From Narthecium ossifragum (taxonomy: Eukaryota > Streptophyta > Magnoliopsida > Dioscoreales > Nartheciaceae): DNA of 64,000 bases. This document shows, piece after piece, positions 36,222 through 47,908 of this stretch. The stretch spans positions 28,886,007 to 28,950,006 of the forward strand of contig OY986965.1 of the NCBI GenBank assembly GCA_963920575.1, given 5' to 3'. The stretch's first letter is position 1, and the number at the start of each line of letters is the position of its first letter. Under the pieces are notes generated by a model. The model did no database searches. It was not told where the DNA came from and saw nothing but the letters and a program-made list of their open reading frames with translations. Position numbers and translations under genes: made by a program.

Positions 36222-38882
36222 TTATCCAACAGACCCCTCGAGCTTCAGGTTCATGAGCGCATAAACCTCAGAGGCAAATTCTAGTGGGAGCTTCTCGAAG
36301 ACATCCCTGCAGAATCCACCAATCATAGCTGCAACAGCCTTCTCATGATCGATTCCTCTTTGCTGAAAATAGAAGAGCTGATCTTCACCAATCTTTGAGG
36401 TGCTTGCTTCATGCTCCACTCTGGCTGAAGGGTTCTTTACCTGTTCATTGCATGGTGAAGATAAAGAGGTCAGAACCAGTTACGTATCTTTAACCTTCAG
36501 ATCTGAATGTGGTGGTACAGAATGAATGAGAATATTTGCAACATCAAACATTTAACCTATACAGAGTTCGTACTACTCTAGAGGAGGAAATAGGAGTCGA
36601 GACAAACCTAGACGAATCAATTTACTAAGTCAGATGAACTAAGAAAAAACATCTCTTCAAGATCCGATATGGACATTTGAATGTCTTATACACGAGATAT
36701 GCACAAAGAGGCAATATGATATAGACTCAGCAGTCGGCATAGAATGAAGCAGAGTTATGATGAATCCCAGTCTGTTTATCCTACAATATACAAGCATATG
36801 GAAGGGGAAGGACACAATGTTACAACTTACAACTAGACAAGGTTAATAAGCATCTAAAATAGGCTTCAGTATTGATACTTGATTATTTTCCTAGTACAAT
36901 TGGTCAGCAACTTACTCCTAGTTGTCCAACTCTCTTATCGCTCATATAGACTTTCAGTGACATTCAAATGGCATCTGTCCAGATATGATGGCTAATCATC
37001 CTCTTCTCAATCATCTATTCCATCCAATTGTTCAAAACATTACATGATTCTAGACTAGAGTGATTCTCATAGGTATTAAACCTTATGATATATCCAGCTA
37101 TGAAACAACATTCATCCAATGTTGAGATACAAGCACATGTGTGTTCACTTTTTAACATAAACTATCGCTATTATGATTGATACTCATCTACCAAATTTAT
37201 TTCTCCAAAACAAGTGCAACATATAGCATGACTCATGGCAAGGCATCCTAATACAGCTCCAGTAAGCATTTCCAATTATCATAGTTGGTTATGATCATCA
37301 CATATAGGCGAAAACAGGTGATTAATAACAATAATCATCTATGATAAAGAGAATTTGAATCTAATAACCTTCTGCCATAGCAAACAATAAATCCTAGAAG
37401 TCACAAACCTATCATTGGCGTACTAAAACAAATAAAATTATCCGATAGTATATTTTGAGACAATACCTGTATGTAGGGATAAGTATTGGCACCGGCTGTA
37501 TCACCAATAAGCATAGAATCACACTGTGAGAAATTCCGAGCATTATCAGCCTTGGGCCCAACCAGAACAAGTCCACGATAGCAATTCCTCGACTTCCCTG
37601 CAGAGATACCCTTCGAGACAATCCTACTCTTTGTGTTCCTCCCCACATGAATCATCTTTGTGCCGGTGTCTGCCTGCTGACAATTATTGGTGAGTGCCAC
37701 AGAGTAGAACTCTCCCACCGTGTCGTTCCCCTTCAGCACCACGCTTGGGTACTTCCACGTTATCGCCGACCCTGTTTCCACCTGAGTCCACGAGATCTTT
37801 GACCCATCCCCATCACAAAGTCCTCTCTTTGTCACAAAATTATAGATCCCACCATTCCCCTCCTTGTCTCCGGCATACCAATTTTGTACGGTGGAGTACT
37901 TGATCTCTGCGCCCTTGGCGCAGTGGAGCTCCACCACCGCAGCGTGGAGCTGGCTCTTGCTGTAAGAGGGCGCCGTGCACCCTTCAAGGTAGCTTACAGA
38001 CGAGCCCTCATCGGCAACAATGAGGGTTCTTTCGAACTGGCCGGTCTCAATATCATTGATACGGAAATAAGTGGAGATTTCCATCGGGCATACGGTGTTC
38101 TTGGGGATATAGCAGAAGGAGCCGTCGCTGAAGACTGCAGAGTTAAGAGCGGCGTAATAGTTGTCTCCCGGTGGGACAACGCGGCCGAGGTAAGGCCGGA
38201 CGAGGTCAGGGTAGTCGCGGACAGCCTCGGAAATGGAGCAGAAGATGACACCAGCACGGGCAAGGGTGTCACGGTGAGTGGTCGCGATAGAGACGGAGTC
38301 GAAGACTGCATCAACGGCGACGTTAGCGAGGCGGCTCTGCTCGGTGATGGGGATGTTGAGGCGCTCGAAGGTGCGTAGCAGCTCAGGGTCGACCTCGTCC
38401 AGGCTACCGAGCTTTGGCTTCCGCTTGGGCTCGGAGTAATAAGTCATCGATTGGAGATCAATTGGCTGGAACTCGTTATCGGACCAACGAGGAGGAGACA
38501 TGGAGAGGAAACGCTCGAGAGAGGCGAGGCGGAAGGCGAGCATCCATTCGGGCTCGCCCTTCAGGGCGGAGATGGAGCGGACGGTCGCCTCCGAGAGACC
38601 CTTGGGGATCGAGAAGGACTCGATATCCGAAACAAAGCCCCACTTGTACTCCCGATTCAGGAGACTCCCGATGGTATCCTCGCCTCCGGGGGTCGGATTC
38701 GCCTCAAGGGTTTCAGCTCCCGCGGTGGAGTCAGCCCGGATCTTGAGGGACCGAGAGGGGGAGGCCCTGGTTGGGGGAAAGCAGTGGAACCGTACTCCTA
38801 ACCCTAGAAAGGGCTTCGAGATGGAGCTGGGTTTGGGAGGGAGGAGAGAGGAGGACGGCGAGAAGAGGAGGGAGGAAGCCAT
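36222..38882 (-). CDS. SUFB: SufB, chloroplast Fe-S cluster scaffold subunit
   Basis: Exon 1 (37467-38882) and exon 2 (36222-36440) join in phase 0 to 544 aa; the Arabidopsis protein is ~557. The first ~55 residues, rich in Ser/Pro with Arg, look like a plastid transit peptide. Mature sequence starts near [20 protein letters not shown]. The SufB core is clear: [68 protein letters not shown], and in exon 2 [20 protein letters not shown]. SufB with SufC and SufD forms the stromal scaffold that builds 2Fe-2S and 4Fe-4S clusters. The ATG at 38880-38882 is chosen over an in-frame ATG 33 codons upstream because a TATA-like box at 38936-38942 would place transcription start between them. Nearly all coding sequence is in exon 1; the intron is about 1 kb. 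Confidence 0.97.
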
Positions 38883-38935
38883 GGGAGGGAGGTCGGGAGG
38901 AGAGAGGAGAGGCGTGTGTGGTGCGGGAGGGGTTG

Positions 38936-38942
38936 CTTTATA
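38936..38942 (-). promoter_or_regulatory. TATA-like box of SUFB
   Basis: TATAAAG on the minus strand, 54 bases upstream of the chosen start codon. This spacing puts transcription start about 20-25 bases before the ATG and supports the shorter protein start. Confidence 0.55.
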
Positions 38943-39606
38943 AGAGGCGTGTGGCGGTGATGCTTTGGATGTTTGATACACGTGTCATGGATAGAGCGGA
39001 CCAAAAACACAAATATAGATGCATTTTGGAAATAAATTCTTCTGGATTAAGCAAAATAGTCACAAAAATAGGGTAATTAAACATATTCTTCATTCGATGT
39101 TACACATTATCCTTGAAATCTGATGTTTATAATAATAAAAAATTTGTAAGCTTAAATTTTGTGCCGTATGCAACCTTTCTTCTTCTTTTTGTTTAATTAG
39201 TTGAGTGACTACAAGTCCTCTAGGACACCTGGGTCATCACCTTCGTATATAATTCTTTCAATCTCAAATTTGTCATCAAGCTAAATTTAGTCCAATTGTC
39301 GGTACAAAAAACTATAAATAGAAATCATTAAGTAACTTTCATATAAATTGAATTAATCTGTTATTCGAAATATTTCAGCAGTAATCCACCCAACAAGCAC
39401 TTAATTACAAGTAGAAATATGAAATTATCGAGACTCGAGAGAAATACGTAGTATCAAACTTCCTGAAAGAGAAAAACGTAATTAACCAAACAAAATTTCT
39501 GTATTGCGTGGAGAAAAGGCAGGAGAAAAGAAGAAGAAGAAGAGAAGTAGTTGTATCCTATGCATAAGAAGAAAGATGGATGATCCTTCTCTTCCCTTGG
39601 AATGCT
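38943..39606. other. Intergenic between SUFB and NDA
   Basis: AT-rich, no gene seen. It contains the SUFB promoter on the right-to-left strand and the 3' flank of NDA. Both genes are on the minus strand. Confidence 0.5.
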
Positions 39607-42600
39607 CTAAATGCGAGTGATATCCCGGCCAAAAACAAGAGTGGTGAGCCAGTTGATAGCCACATAGAACCTATTCCTCCAGCTTACCACCCGAGTTAGA
39701 TACGCGGATCGCCAGATGAACCAGCTAATGAACCCTGCGAGAGAGAGCCCCTTGACCTCCTGGAGAAGAGAAGCACACTGAATCAGGTTAATGATAGACA
39801 TGATGAAGAAGGTGAGATGGAAGGGGATGGATTGGAATGACAACCGGGCTCGTCCGAAGATCGACGAGAGCTTTGTATCTCCCAACTGATGCCATGCTTC
39901 CCATGTGCTTGTATACGAATGGATCCCCCAGTTCTATGTTTGTGGCGGTGTTTGCATAAGCTCCGCGGTCTTTACCAATCCGATTCAACAAGTGAGCAAG
40001 ATACTTCCCTTCCCTTTCAGCAACCTGTTTTGAGCAGGATGGCTTACTGACAGAGCACTTGATTTAAGTGGAGTAAATATGCTCAATTTCAGACTTCCAC
40101 AATGACAAAGTCAGAGTAAGTACAAAGTTGCCTCCAAGACATTAGAGTCGATTTATGCACTTCTGCTTGATTCTGAAGAAAACGTTTTCTTCATATTTGA
40201 CAAGTAAAAAAGTTCATCACGTCAACTACAACGGACTTACAATAACTGTCTTACTGGACCTATTGAGTTGGAAATGATTGAAGATTAGCACCATTATAAG
40301 CCATACATGAGAGAATCTAGGTTGTGTGTTTCTCTTGCAAGTTTTGAGCTTTTGATCGCTGTTCCCCGTTAGAGGAATATATCCTTGATATCAGGAGAAC
40401 AAGAGAGGCATATTTGAACTAAAAAATCTGAATTCTAACAAGTATGAACACTCAATCAGACACTTCCAGAAAGAATGATTTCTGATAGGAGAGAATTCTG
40501 CAGCAGGGTGATGGCAAGATTGAACAGCAAGGACTTATTCCAGCTCAGAAGGCTTGAAAGTCATTAAGAAGAAATTATTCCAGCTCAACAGGGAGCACGG
40601 CTTCGCATAGCGATACAATACTCCAGTGTAACACCATGGTGTGATTGGATTCCAACATAAGCAGATAGACAAGAAGTAAATCTTAGACCTACCACTTTGA
40701 ACATTTTCATGTTGAAATATACAGTAAGGGGAACCTATCGACAGAAGCTGTTGCTACATATTGATAGTTTTAGTATAAGTCACGCAAAATAACTTGGCAA
40801 ACGACTGTAAAGATGAAACTAGATCAAGTTGAAACAGTCTAAAATTACCTGAGCTAAAGCTGGTAGCGTTGGTTTGCCTGTGCTTTCTAGAAACCCGCTG
40901 CAATCACCAATTGAGAAAACATCCTGTACAGATGGCACCCGTAACCATTCATCCACACCAATCCTGTTGTAGTGTAACAAATACGATATATTAGTTGCAA
41001 AAACATGATGTTTGGTTATTAAAGAAGATGCGCAAACATATTTCCACACATTCACATACTTTGATGGACTTAAAAACATCCTATAAACCACTTTAAGGCA
41101 AACAGGATTTCTAAAGAGCTTCAGAACAGTATGATATTTAGATCAAAGAACAAAGTCACAAACCTTCCACTTGGCGCCTTGGGAAATGGCAAAGATTTTA
41201 TGAAAGGCGATGGACCAACACCAGTGGACCACACAAGAAGCCCATAAGGAACCTCTGTGCCATCATTAAGAGTAATCTTTTGAGATTCAACATCTTTGAC
41301 CACTCCACGTACAAAGCGCACTCGTGACTGAAAGTACAGAGATCAGAATCTGTGTTTATAGACTTTAAATGGTTTTTTTTGTCAATAATCACATACATCA
41401 AGGTAGTAATGTATTGGACCATGGCCCATATACACTCTTCCCCCATATCACAACAGTATTCCGTTTAGAACACTCTTTGCCATAATCAACCCTTCATTGT
41501 TTTGTTCAGGAGTTGCAGAAATTGCCCTTCTATCCATATCCCCCTATCTAGATTGCCTTGTCCTAGAGCTAATTCGAAAATCAACCCTTGAGTTTAAAAT
41601 CATCTGCAGAATGTTGTTAAAAAGAAACCTTCCTGATGATAATAAACAATGCATTGACACAGGCTCTCATGGAATTGTGAAAGCAGAGTCATTTTTCTCT
41701 AGGTGCAATACATCATCCGGAATTTGGAATGAGCAGACAACAAAATTCAGAAAAGAGCAACTTAACAAAAAAAACACTGGACGAATATAACCTCTACATG
41801 GTCTAGGATTACAAACCTTTGTCAATTGTCTTATGGCATATTGTCGGAGGCGGATGTCAAATGATGACAATATTTCATTTGCCTAAAAAAAGGAATAAAG
41901 TCAACTTTTTGTTATCTCAACCAAATGCTCCGCATCTGAAATTTATTTTTGTCAGTAAAAACCTCAATAAGGGTCACATGGATGTAATCTTTGACATGAG
42001 AGTATCTTTTATGGACATCAGTCCTGATGAAGTCACTAAGTTCACCGCTGAACTCCACCCCAGTTGGACCACCTCCAACCACAACACAATGCAATAGTCT
42101 TTTCTTCTCCTCCTCCGCTATACCTGTCCCAAATAATTTTTTTCACCATCAATTCGTGTAGGCAAAACTATCACAAAGACTGTACCAATATGCATAATTA
42201 ATCTTAGGCGTGAAACAATAAACAACCAAAGGATCCTATTTCTATATTATGAAACATGGCCAGAATGGCAATAGATTCATGTAACAATGGAGATATGTAT
42301 ACTCAATTTCAACAATCTCTGATAGGGCATACCAGGAACATCAGATAGCATCAAATTGAGAAGCAACCTTCTCCGAATCTCCTGAGCATGGTGAACCTCG
42401 CGAAGAAAGATCGCATGCTCTCTTACTCCACGTATCCCAAACGTTGAAGCTTCCGCGCCAGTGGCGACCACCAACTTATCATATGGTACGTCAAATTTCC
42501 AGGGCTTCAATGCCGGGACAGCACCCCCATCAGTAACTGATTCGCAATGCACCTTTCAGAACACCAAAAAGAACCAATTTTTACCAACAGAACAGAGCCA

Positions 42601-43075
42601 ATTCGATATCAAACACTCAAATGGTCACCATTTTAGGCAATGAAACCAAACCTTCTACGAGAGAAAAGCCTAACTTTGTTTCTTGAGAAGGAGCGAGAGT
42701 GCTTACTAGGTGCGCATCCGGGTCGACGCCGGTGCAACGGGCGAGGAAGAAGTGCGAGCCAGGGGAGCGGGCGATGGCGGGCTGGATGCTGCTGACGGGC
42801 TCGGCGACTGACCTGAACTCGAGCGTCCCGACGCAAGTGGAGGCAAGGAGGGGCGTGAACACCATGTGGTTGCGCGGCGACACGCACACGATGTCATAAA
42901 TCCCCGTGTCGATCCCCTTCATCAGCCGGCACCCCGCCCACCCCGTCCCCAGCACCACCACCTTCGGCTTCCCCGACCCCGCCGCTCCCGCCGCCGCCGC
43001 CTCGGCGGCGGAGGCGCTGAATCCCCTCCGTCCGGGTCTGGAGAGGCGGGACAGGGATCGGAGCCAAGAGGCCAT
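39607..43075 (-). CDS. NDA: Internal alternative NAD(P)H-ubiquinone dehydrogenase, mitochondrial
   Basis: Eight exons (42707-43075, 42333-42552, 41963-42123, 41817-41882, 41164-41327, 40849-40963, 39845-40024, 39607-39759) give 475 aa with consistent phases; relatives are ~500 aa. The N-terminus ([20 protein letters not shown]) is Arg-rich, as expected of a mitochondrial presequence. Two nucleotide-binding folds are visible, [11 protein letters not shown] at ~40-50 and [17 protein letters not shown] at ~209-225. [20 protein letters not shown] is the FAD-binding GD motif. The C-terminal [20 protein letters not shown] segment is the amphipathic membrane anchor. No EF-hand insertion is seen, which separates NDA from NDB. 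Family members oxidise matrix NAD(P)H and pass electrons to ubiquinone without pumping protons. The last three residues are TRI, where several relatives end SRI, a peroxisomal signal. Confidence 0.95.
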
Positions 43076-43883
43076 TGGAGATGTGATCAACCCAATTAAG
43101 GAGATGGATCCGGCGATCGTGGGATCCGGTGGGTGGGGTTGTAATTTGTGAAGTACGAAGTTGGATGACAATAGAGTGGCGGCGGCGGGAAAAAGAGAGA
43201 GAGAACTCAGAGAGGAGGGGAACAAGAGAGTGGCGCCGGTCCGGTGGCGGTTGAATTACTTGTATTTATTTTGTAGACTTTTTTGTGACTGATCGTGGGA
43301 TAAGTGCTGGCATGCTGCACTTTGTGGAGACAAAATAAATATTCCAACCTTTTTGGAGAAATGATTCCGATTAATTTCTAAAATATTCGAATATATATAT
43401 TTCATCAGCAATTTTACCAAAAAACTTAAGTAGAGGTGGGAAAAAAATCACATCTAGATCAGATTATTAATGATTTCAAAAGCTTAAGCTGGTCATGAAT
43501 GGTGACTTCATCATTTATTTCAACTATACTATAAGAATCAAGTGGAGATTAATTTTTGTAGAATTTTCTATTTTCCTTAAGAAAAAATCTACAGAAATTG
43601 AGGGTTTTTGGTAGGAAATTTCACATCACATCAGATGGATTTTGTTTAGGAAATTTGGGAGCCAACCAAACTCGTGGATTTTAAGAATCAGATCTGAGGA
43701 AAAATTAGACCTGATGAATCTAACCTATATGAATGCTATATAGTTTAAAGTCTAGAAAGGATGAGCAATTAACCCTCCCACGCAAAATTAATGGAGCTTA
43801 AAATTGGACTGGCAACCACGCAACAGAGTAATAAGAACATGATCACATTTCCAATCTGGGCTGTGAAATTATTCTTCCAAGCT
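43076..43883. other. Upstream region of NDA and intergenic
   Basis: Purine-rich leader-like sequence follows directly upstream of the NDA start (to ~43230), then AT-rich sequence. No gene seen. Confidence 0.4.
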
Positions 43884-44499
43884 TTGGCCCGTTTGGTATT
43901 AGGTTAGAAAAAGTGAGTTCAAGGGGAATAGGCTTAGGACGTGTTTGGTTCATGTGAGGTGGCTTGAAAGTCACTTTTTGAAGTGACTTTCGAGCCATTT
44001 CATGTGTTTGGTTGCTCGGAAGTGGGACTGAAGTGACTTCAGTCCCTTCAGTCCCACTTTCAAATCATTGTAGTCAAAGCTGTCACTTCTTATTTTGACT
44101 TCGGGTCTTTTTGACCTGAAGTCATTTGAAGTGTCATTTGAAGTGGGAAATAATATTAATAATATTATACTGTGATAAAATATTAATATAAGTAGGTCTC
44201 ACATATCACGTGTCATCTCGTGATTGGTCCACGTCATCTAAAATAGTATTAATAATATTATACTGTAATAAAATATTAATATAAGTTATTAAATTATTAA
44301 TATTTTAGGCCAAAAAGCACTTTGATACCCCGTAGTTTGTGAGTTTTGTAGTTTAGTACCACGTAGTTTCAGAATTATCAAAAAATACCATATGTTACAA
44401 AACCGTTCAGTTTAGATCCAAGGGGCCAACGGCGTCACATGGTCTAACGGTAAACAAGTCACGTGAACCACACGTGACTTGCAGTAACAGATCTGGACC

Positions 44500-45260
44500 G
44501 TCCATTTAAATAGACGGTGGCTCGTCGTCTTCCTCGCCGTCGTCGTCCCATGCAACACCTAGGCCACCGCCTATCTACCCGACTCACAAGAGTCTTCCAC
44601 CCTTCACCCTATTTAGCCAGCCACCTCTCCCTTCTCTCTCCCCTCACTTCCACCATCGCCCTCCATTCTTCCTCTCCTATGTTCCGTGTGCCCGCCGCCG
44701 TCACAACTCGCCGCCGTCACAGCTCGCCGCCGCTTTCTACCCGAGCACCACTCCACCGCCGGTCTCCTCCCTCTTCTCCGGGTCTCCTCTCTTCCTCGTG
44801 TCCACCTCTTCCTCGCCGGCGTCCCCCATCTGTGGCTCGGTGCCACCCGCAAACTCGCCAAGCCACCGCGCCGCGCCACCCCAGCGCCCCTTCGCCCACG
44901 AGCCGCCCACGCTCGCTCATCCCACCACCACCTTTGCGCCGTCGTTGCCCCCGAGTGCCGCCCCACCGCCGACCGGTTGCATCCTCCACTCCGTGCCTCC
45001 ATTGGTAGGACTGCGCCCTCGCACTGCATCCTCCTCTCTCCTTCCTCCTTCCTTTGTTTCTTCCTTTTTCGTTCCTTCTATTACTTTTGTCTCTCCTCTT
45101 TCCTTCCTCCTCTGTTTTTACCCGAGCACCACTCCACCGCCGGTCGCCTCCCTCGTCCCCGACGACCCCGTCGCCTTCCTTCTTTTCTCTCTCCTCTTTC
45201 CTTCCTCCTTCCTCCTCTGTTTTTTCCTTCTTTGTTCCTTCCTCTGTTTTTTCCTTCCTT
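44500..45260 (+). other. Pyrimidine-rich GC block inside the Mutator-like element
   Basis: Several overlapping open frames here reflect C/T-rich composition, not a conserved protein. A ~40-base phrase containing ACCCGAGCACCACTCCACCG occurs near 44740 and again near 45119, and TTCCTTCCTCCT runs recur at 45040-45260. It may be captured host sequence that has expanded by local duplication. I recognise no domain. Confidence 0.5.
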
Positions 45261-45266
45261 GTTCCG

Positions 45267-45469
45267 CCTGGCATGCCATTGACCAGTTCACTGCCGAGCT
45301 CATCTACCATCGTCGCATTCTCGTCCACCCATGCCGCACCTTAAACTCCTCCACGGCCGCCGCCTTCTACGTCCCCTTCTACTCCGGGCTCACCGTCGGT
45401 GAGCTCGGCGAGCTTGTGCCCCATCACCTGGGACTTCCGTCGATCACGCGACGGGGAATGGGGTTCCAG
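45267..45469 (+). pseudogene. Fragment of an exostosin/GT47-like glycosyltransferase gene
   Basis: The frame reads WHAIDQFTAELIYHRRILVH and then PCRTLNSSTAAAFYVPFYSG, which resembles the conserved exostosin-family segment of MUR3-type xyloglucan galactosyltransferases (target helix, H/R-CR-T, AAAFFVPFYAGLD). A further related piece, ITWDFRRSRDGEWGSS, lies in a shifted frame at 45424-45470 and continues for a few codons (FLP) after the solo LTR. The copy is short, frame-shifted and interrupted. Such enzymes act in the Golgi on cell-wall polysaccharides; this fragment cannot. Assignment rests on by-eye motif similarity. Confidence 0.65.
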
Positions 45470-45679
45470 TGTGAGGACCTGCCCCTCTTTTTCCTTTGGC
45501 TTGTTTTTGACCCAAGGGCAATTTGGGAAATTATGCCTTGGCGGTCGTTTCACACGGGGTGTGCACACACAGACCTTGTTTGGTACTTGTGTTTATTAGA
45601 AATGTTAGGTGGGACCTAGTTTGGGAGTTCTGGGCTTGGGCCCGTTTTCCAGCCCAAGGTTGCACTTCTGGGCAGGGAG

Positions 45680-46575
45680 GATCGATCCTTGGGTCGTGGA
45701 GGATCGATCCTGCCTGTGCCTGGAAGTCGTTGGCGGTGGCTTTCGAAGGACGGCCACCGCGGTGGCCGTCGCTTCCCCTGTCAGGGGAGGGAAGACTTTC
45801 CCTCCCCTCCCCCAGCTTTTCCCCGCCTTCGCCGGCTTTCCCCCGGCCTTACCCCCCTTCTCCTTCCCCTTCCTTTCTTTCTCTTCTTCCCTCTTCTTCC
45901 TCCCGGCTCTGTTTTTCCCCTATTACGGCTGAGAGCTTCCGCTCGCCGTTCTTCCTCCTCCGGCCACCTCTCCTGGAGCTTGAAGGCTCGTTGGGTTCGT
46001 GGCAAGGCGAGGAAGATCCTGGGGTAGGACTTGAGGATCGAAGCTGCGTTGAAGAGGTAGGGATCCCACTCAAACTCCGGCTAACTTTGAAGGTTTAAAT
46101 CCGGGTTTGGTTTTCGTTTAATCTCCTTGTGGAGTTGTGGTTCCCCGTTTTGAGGCCTTGAGTAGCCTCGTGGTCCTCAGATCTACCAACCCACCAAATT
46201 TGGTGAGGTTTGGTTGTGTATTCCGGCGGTTCTCCGGCCGGAAGCACACCGGAACCCATCAGGATCGATCCTCCTGGGAGGAAGGATCGGTCCTCTGGTG
46301 TTGGCTTGCTGCGCCCAGCACATGATCGATCTTCTTATGGGAGGAGATCGATCATGGGGCCTGGGTAAGCATGGTTACCCTTCGTCCCGAGAATGATCGA
46401 TCTTCCTGGGAGGAAGGATCGATCTTCCTTGGTGCGACTAGAAGGGTGCCCTCTGTCACCAAAAAGATCGATCTTCCTGGGAGGAAGGATCGATCTTCTT
46501 TGGCTCGACAGTGAGGGAAGCTCACTGTTGCTTGGATGATCGATCCTTCCCTTGGTAAGGATCGATCCTTCAGTA
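45680..46575. repeat. Series of GATCGATC dyads in the solo LTR
   Basis: Paired GATCGATC-type motifs separated by ~15-20 bases recur around 45680, 46260, 46323, 46393, 46465 and 46537. Several share CCTGGGAGGAAGGATCGATC. In the right part the spacing is close to 70 bases. Each pair can fold into a hairpin. The same kind of dyad occurs at 9584-9613. Confidence 0.8.
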
Positions 46576-46869
46576 GCAGAGAGGGTTTTCAAGAGTTTTG
46601 TCCGCGGGGCTTCGCATGTATGTGGTTTTTACGATTTTTACCCTCGGGGTTTATCCTGTAATGAATTATGCACGAATGTTTTTCGCTTTATGGTGAACCG
46701 AAGGAAGTCATGATCCTCAGGAGTGTTTAGAATAAATGGGGCGAAGGTGTGCCTTTGCTGTGTTGCATGTTACTGCTTTCTCTATTTATATCCTGCCCTG
46801 CTCCTGTGCATTAGACATGCTAGGTCGGACTGGGTGGGGTTGACCCGTGGACTCCGGTGATCTAGGACT

Positions 46870-47320
46870 AAGCGTGGGATGCCGTTACCCCGGTAAGGGT
46901 GTCCTACAAGTATCGTCCGGCCCACCCTGTGTCAAGGACCGTCGGAGGTAGCCCAGTCCTTGAGCATTGGTTATCGGAGGGACGTAGGTTGGACAGGAAC
47001 CCTGGGGGGGGAAGGACATCGATGGGATCGATGGACTCCCTGGCTAGGCTTAGTCTTGGGTCAGGAGTTAGGGGTCATGTTGGCTCTGTGGCTTGGAGTA
47101 CTGAGAGATGGTAGTCTTAACCTCGGTCGTTCCGCCAAGTGTGGAGATCCCGCTTGGGGAAGGGTGTCCTACCAGTAGTGTCATGTCCACCCTGTGTCAG
47201 GGATTGTCGGAGTTGCCCACCCCTGAGCAGTGGTTGTCGGAGGGGCGTACTTGGGACAGGAATCCTTCGGGTTAGTGACGGGATTTATGGGGTCCTTGGC
47301 AAGCCTCAGTACTTGGCCTC
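46870..47320. repeat. Diverged tandem duplication of about 264 bases in the solo LTR
   Basis: The passage containing AAGGGTGTCCTAC at about 46896 recurs near 47160 with shared phrases CACCCTGTGTCA and GGTT-TCGGAGGG-CGTA in the same order. The copies have diverged noticeably. Confidence 0.7.
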
Positions 47321-47701
47321 AGGATTGGTTCGGTTGGGTTTTGCCTTCTTAGCAAGGTGGTAGAGTAGGACCCTGCTGAGCTGTTGCTCATGCCTACCTG
47401 GACTGTGTTGTTGCAGGTGCAGGTGGCCGCTCTGTTCCTGTGTTACCTCCTCGGTCGTCTCGTGGCAGCGTGCCGGATCCTGACCATGTCTGAGGGTCAG
47501 GATGGGTTCGTTTGTGCGTTCGCGGAGACCCCGGTGGGTAGTGTAGCTTCTTTTTGGGGACTGTTGATCCCTTGTAGCTTGTTGTACTAAACTTTTGTTA
47601 ACTCTTTTATTACTGTTTTGTAATAATTGTTAATAGCTGTTGTTTAGTACCCTTGCTTCCGCTTGTGACTGTTGGCAGCTGTTTCCGCCAGCTGGCCGTA
47701 G

Positions 47702-47790
47702 CCTCAACTGTTTCCGCCAGTTGAGGCTGTAGTTGTAGGTCTTTTACCCCTCGCGTCCCCGGCCCGGTTGCGCCCTGCGGGTCAGGGCGC
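47702..47790. repeat. Two hairpins at the end of the solo LTR
   Basis: GCCTCAACTG pairs with CAGTTGAGGC around a 7-base loop (about 47701-47727). GCGCCCTG pairs perfectly with CAGGGCGC (47771-47791) around CGGGT. The second hairpin sits only a few bases from the LTR terminus. Confidence 0.65.
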
Positions 47791-47794
47791 GACA

Positions 47795-47908
47795 TCCAGC
47801 TTCCTCCCAACGGCGACCTGGGAGTGGACGCGATGGTGAGCGTCATGGGGCAGCTCGTCGTCGACGGACGCGACGGCGCCGCCTACAATCTCCATGGCGA
47901 TGCCAGGT
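47795..47908 (+). pseudogene. Exon-like captured sequence, unrecognised
   Basis: The GC-rich frame PPNGDLGVDAMVSVMGQLVV continues through DGRDGAAYNLHGDA and runs up to a GT donor-like site at 47908 (CCAGGTGCTCT). It has coding-like composition and may be an exon end from a host gene captured by the Mutator-like element. I do not recognise the protein. It may or may not belong to the same source gene as the GT47-like fragment. Confidence 0.4.

Larger units (their letters stand above)
45470..47794 (+). mobile_element. Solo LTR, Ty3/gypsy-type, inside the Mutator-like element
   Basis: 2325 bases starting TGTGAGGACCTG and ending GGGCGCGACA, flanked by a perfect TCCAG duplication (45465-45469 and 47795-47799). 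No internal gag-pol is present, so it is a solo LTR left after recombination between two LTRs. The length and the GGGCGCGACA ending are reminiscent of large gypsy LTRs such as the Del/Tekay group; the lineage is inferred. It interrupts the captured GT47-like sequence. Confidence 0.9.

Noticed and set aside
25398..38882. Functional Fe-S cluster linking GRXS16 and SUFB
   Set aside because: The genes are ~10 kb apart on opposite strands with unrelated genes between. Shared pathway looks coincidental in a plant genome.
39607..43075. Assignment as external NDB-type dehydrogenase
   Set aside because: No EF-hand insertion between the second nucleotide fold and the C-terminus, and the exon pattern and ends fit NDA.
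44517..45619. Several long overlapping open frames
   Set aside because: Pyrimidine-rich composition leaves few stops in any frame. Only the short GT47-like part has recognisable protein similarity, and it is frame-shifted.
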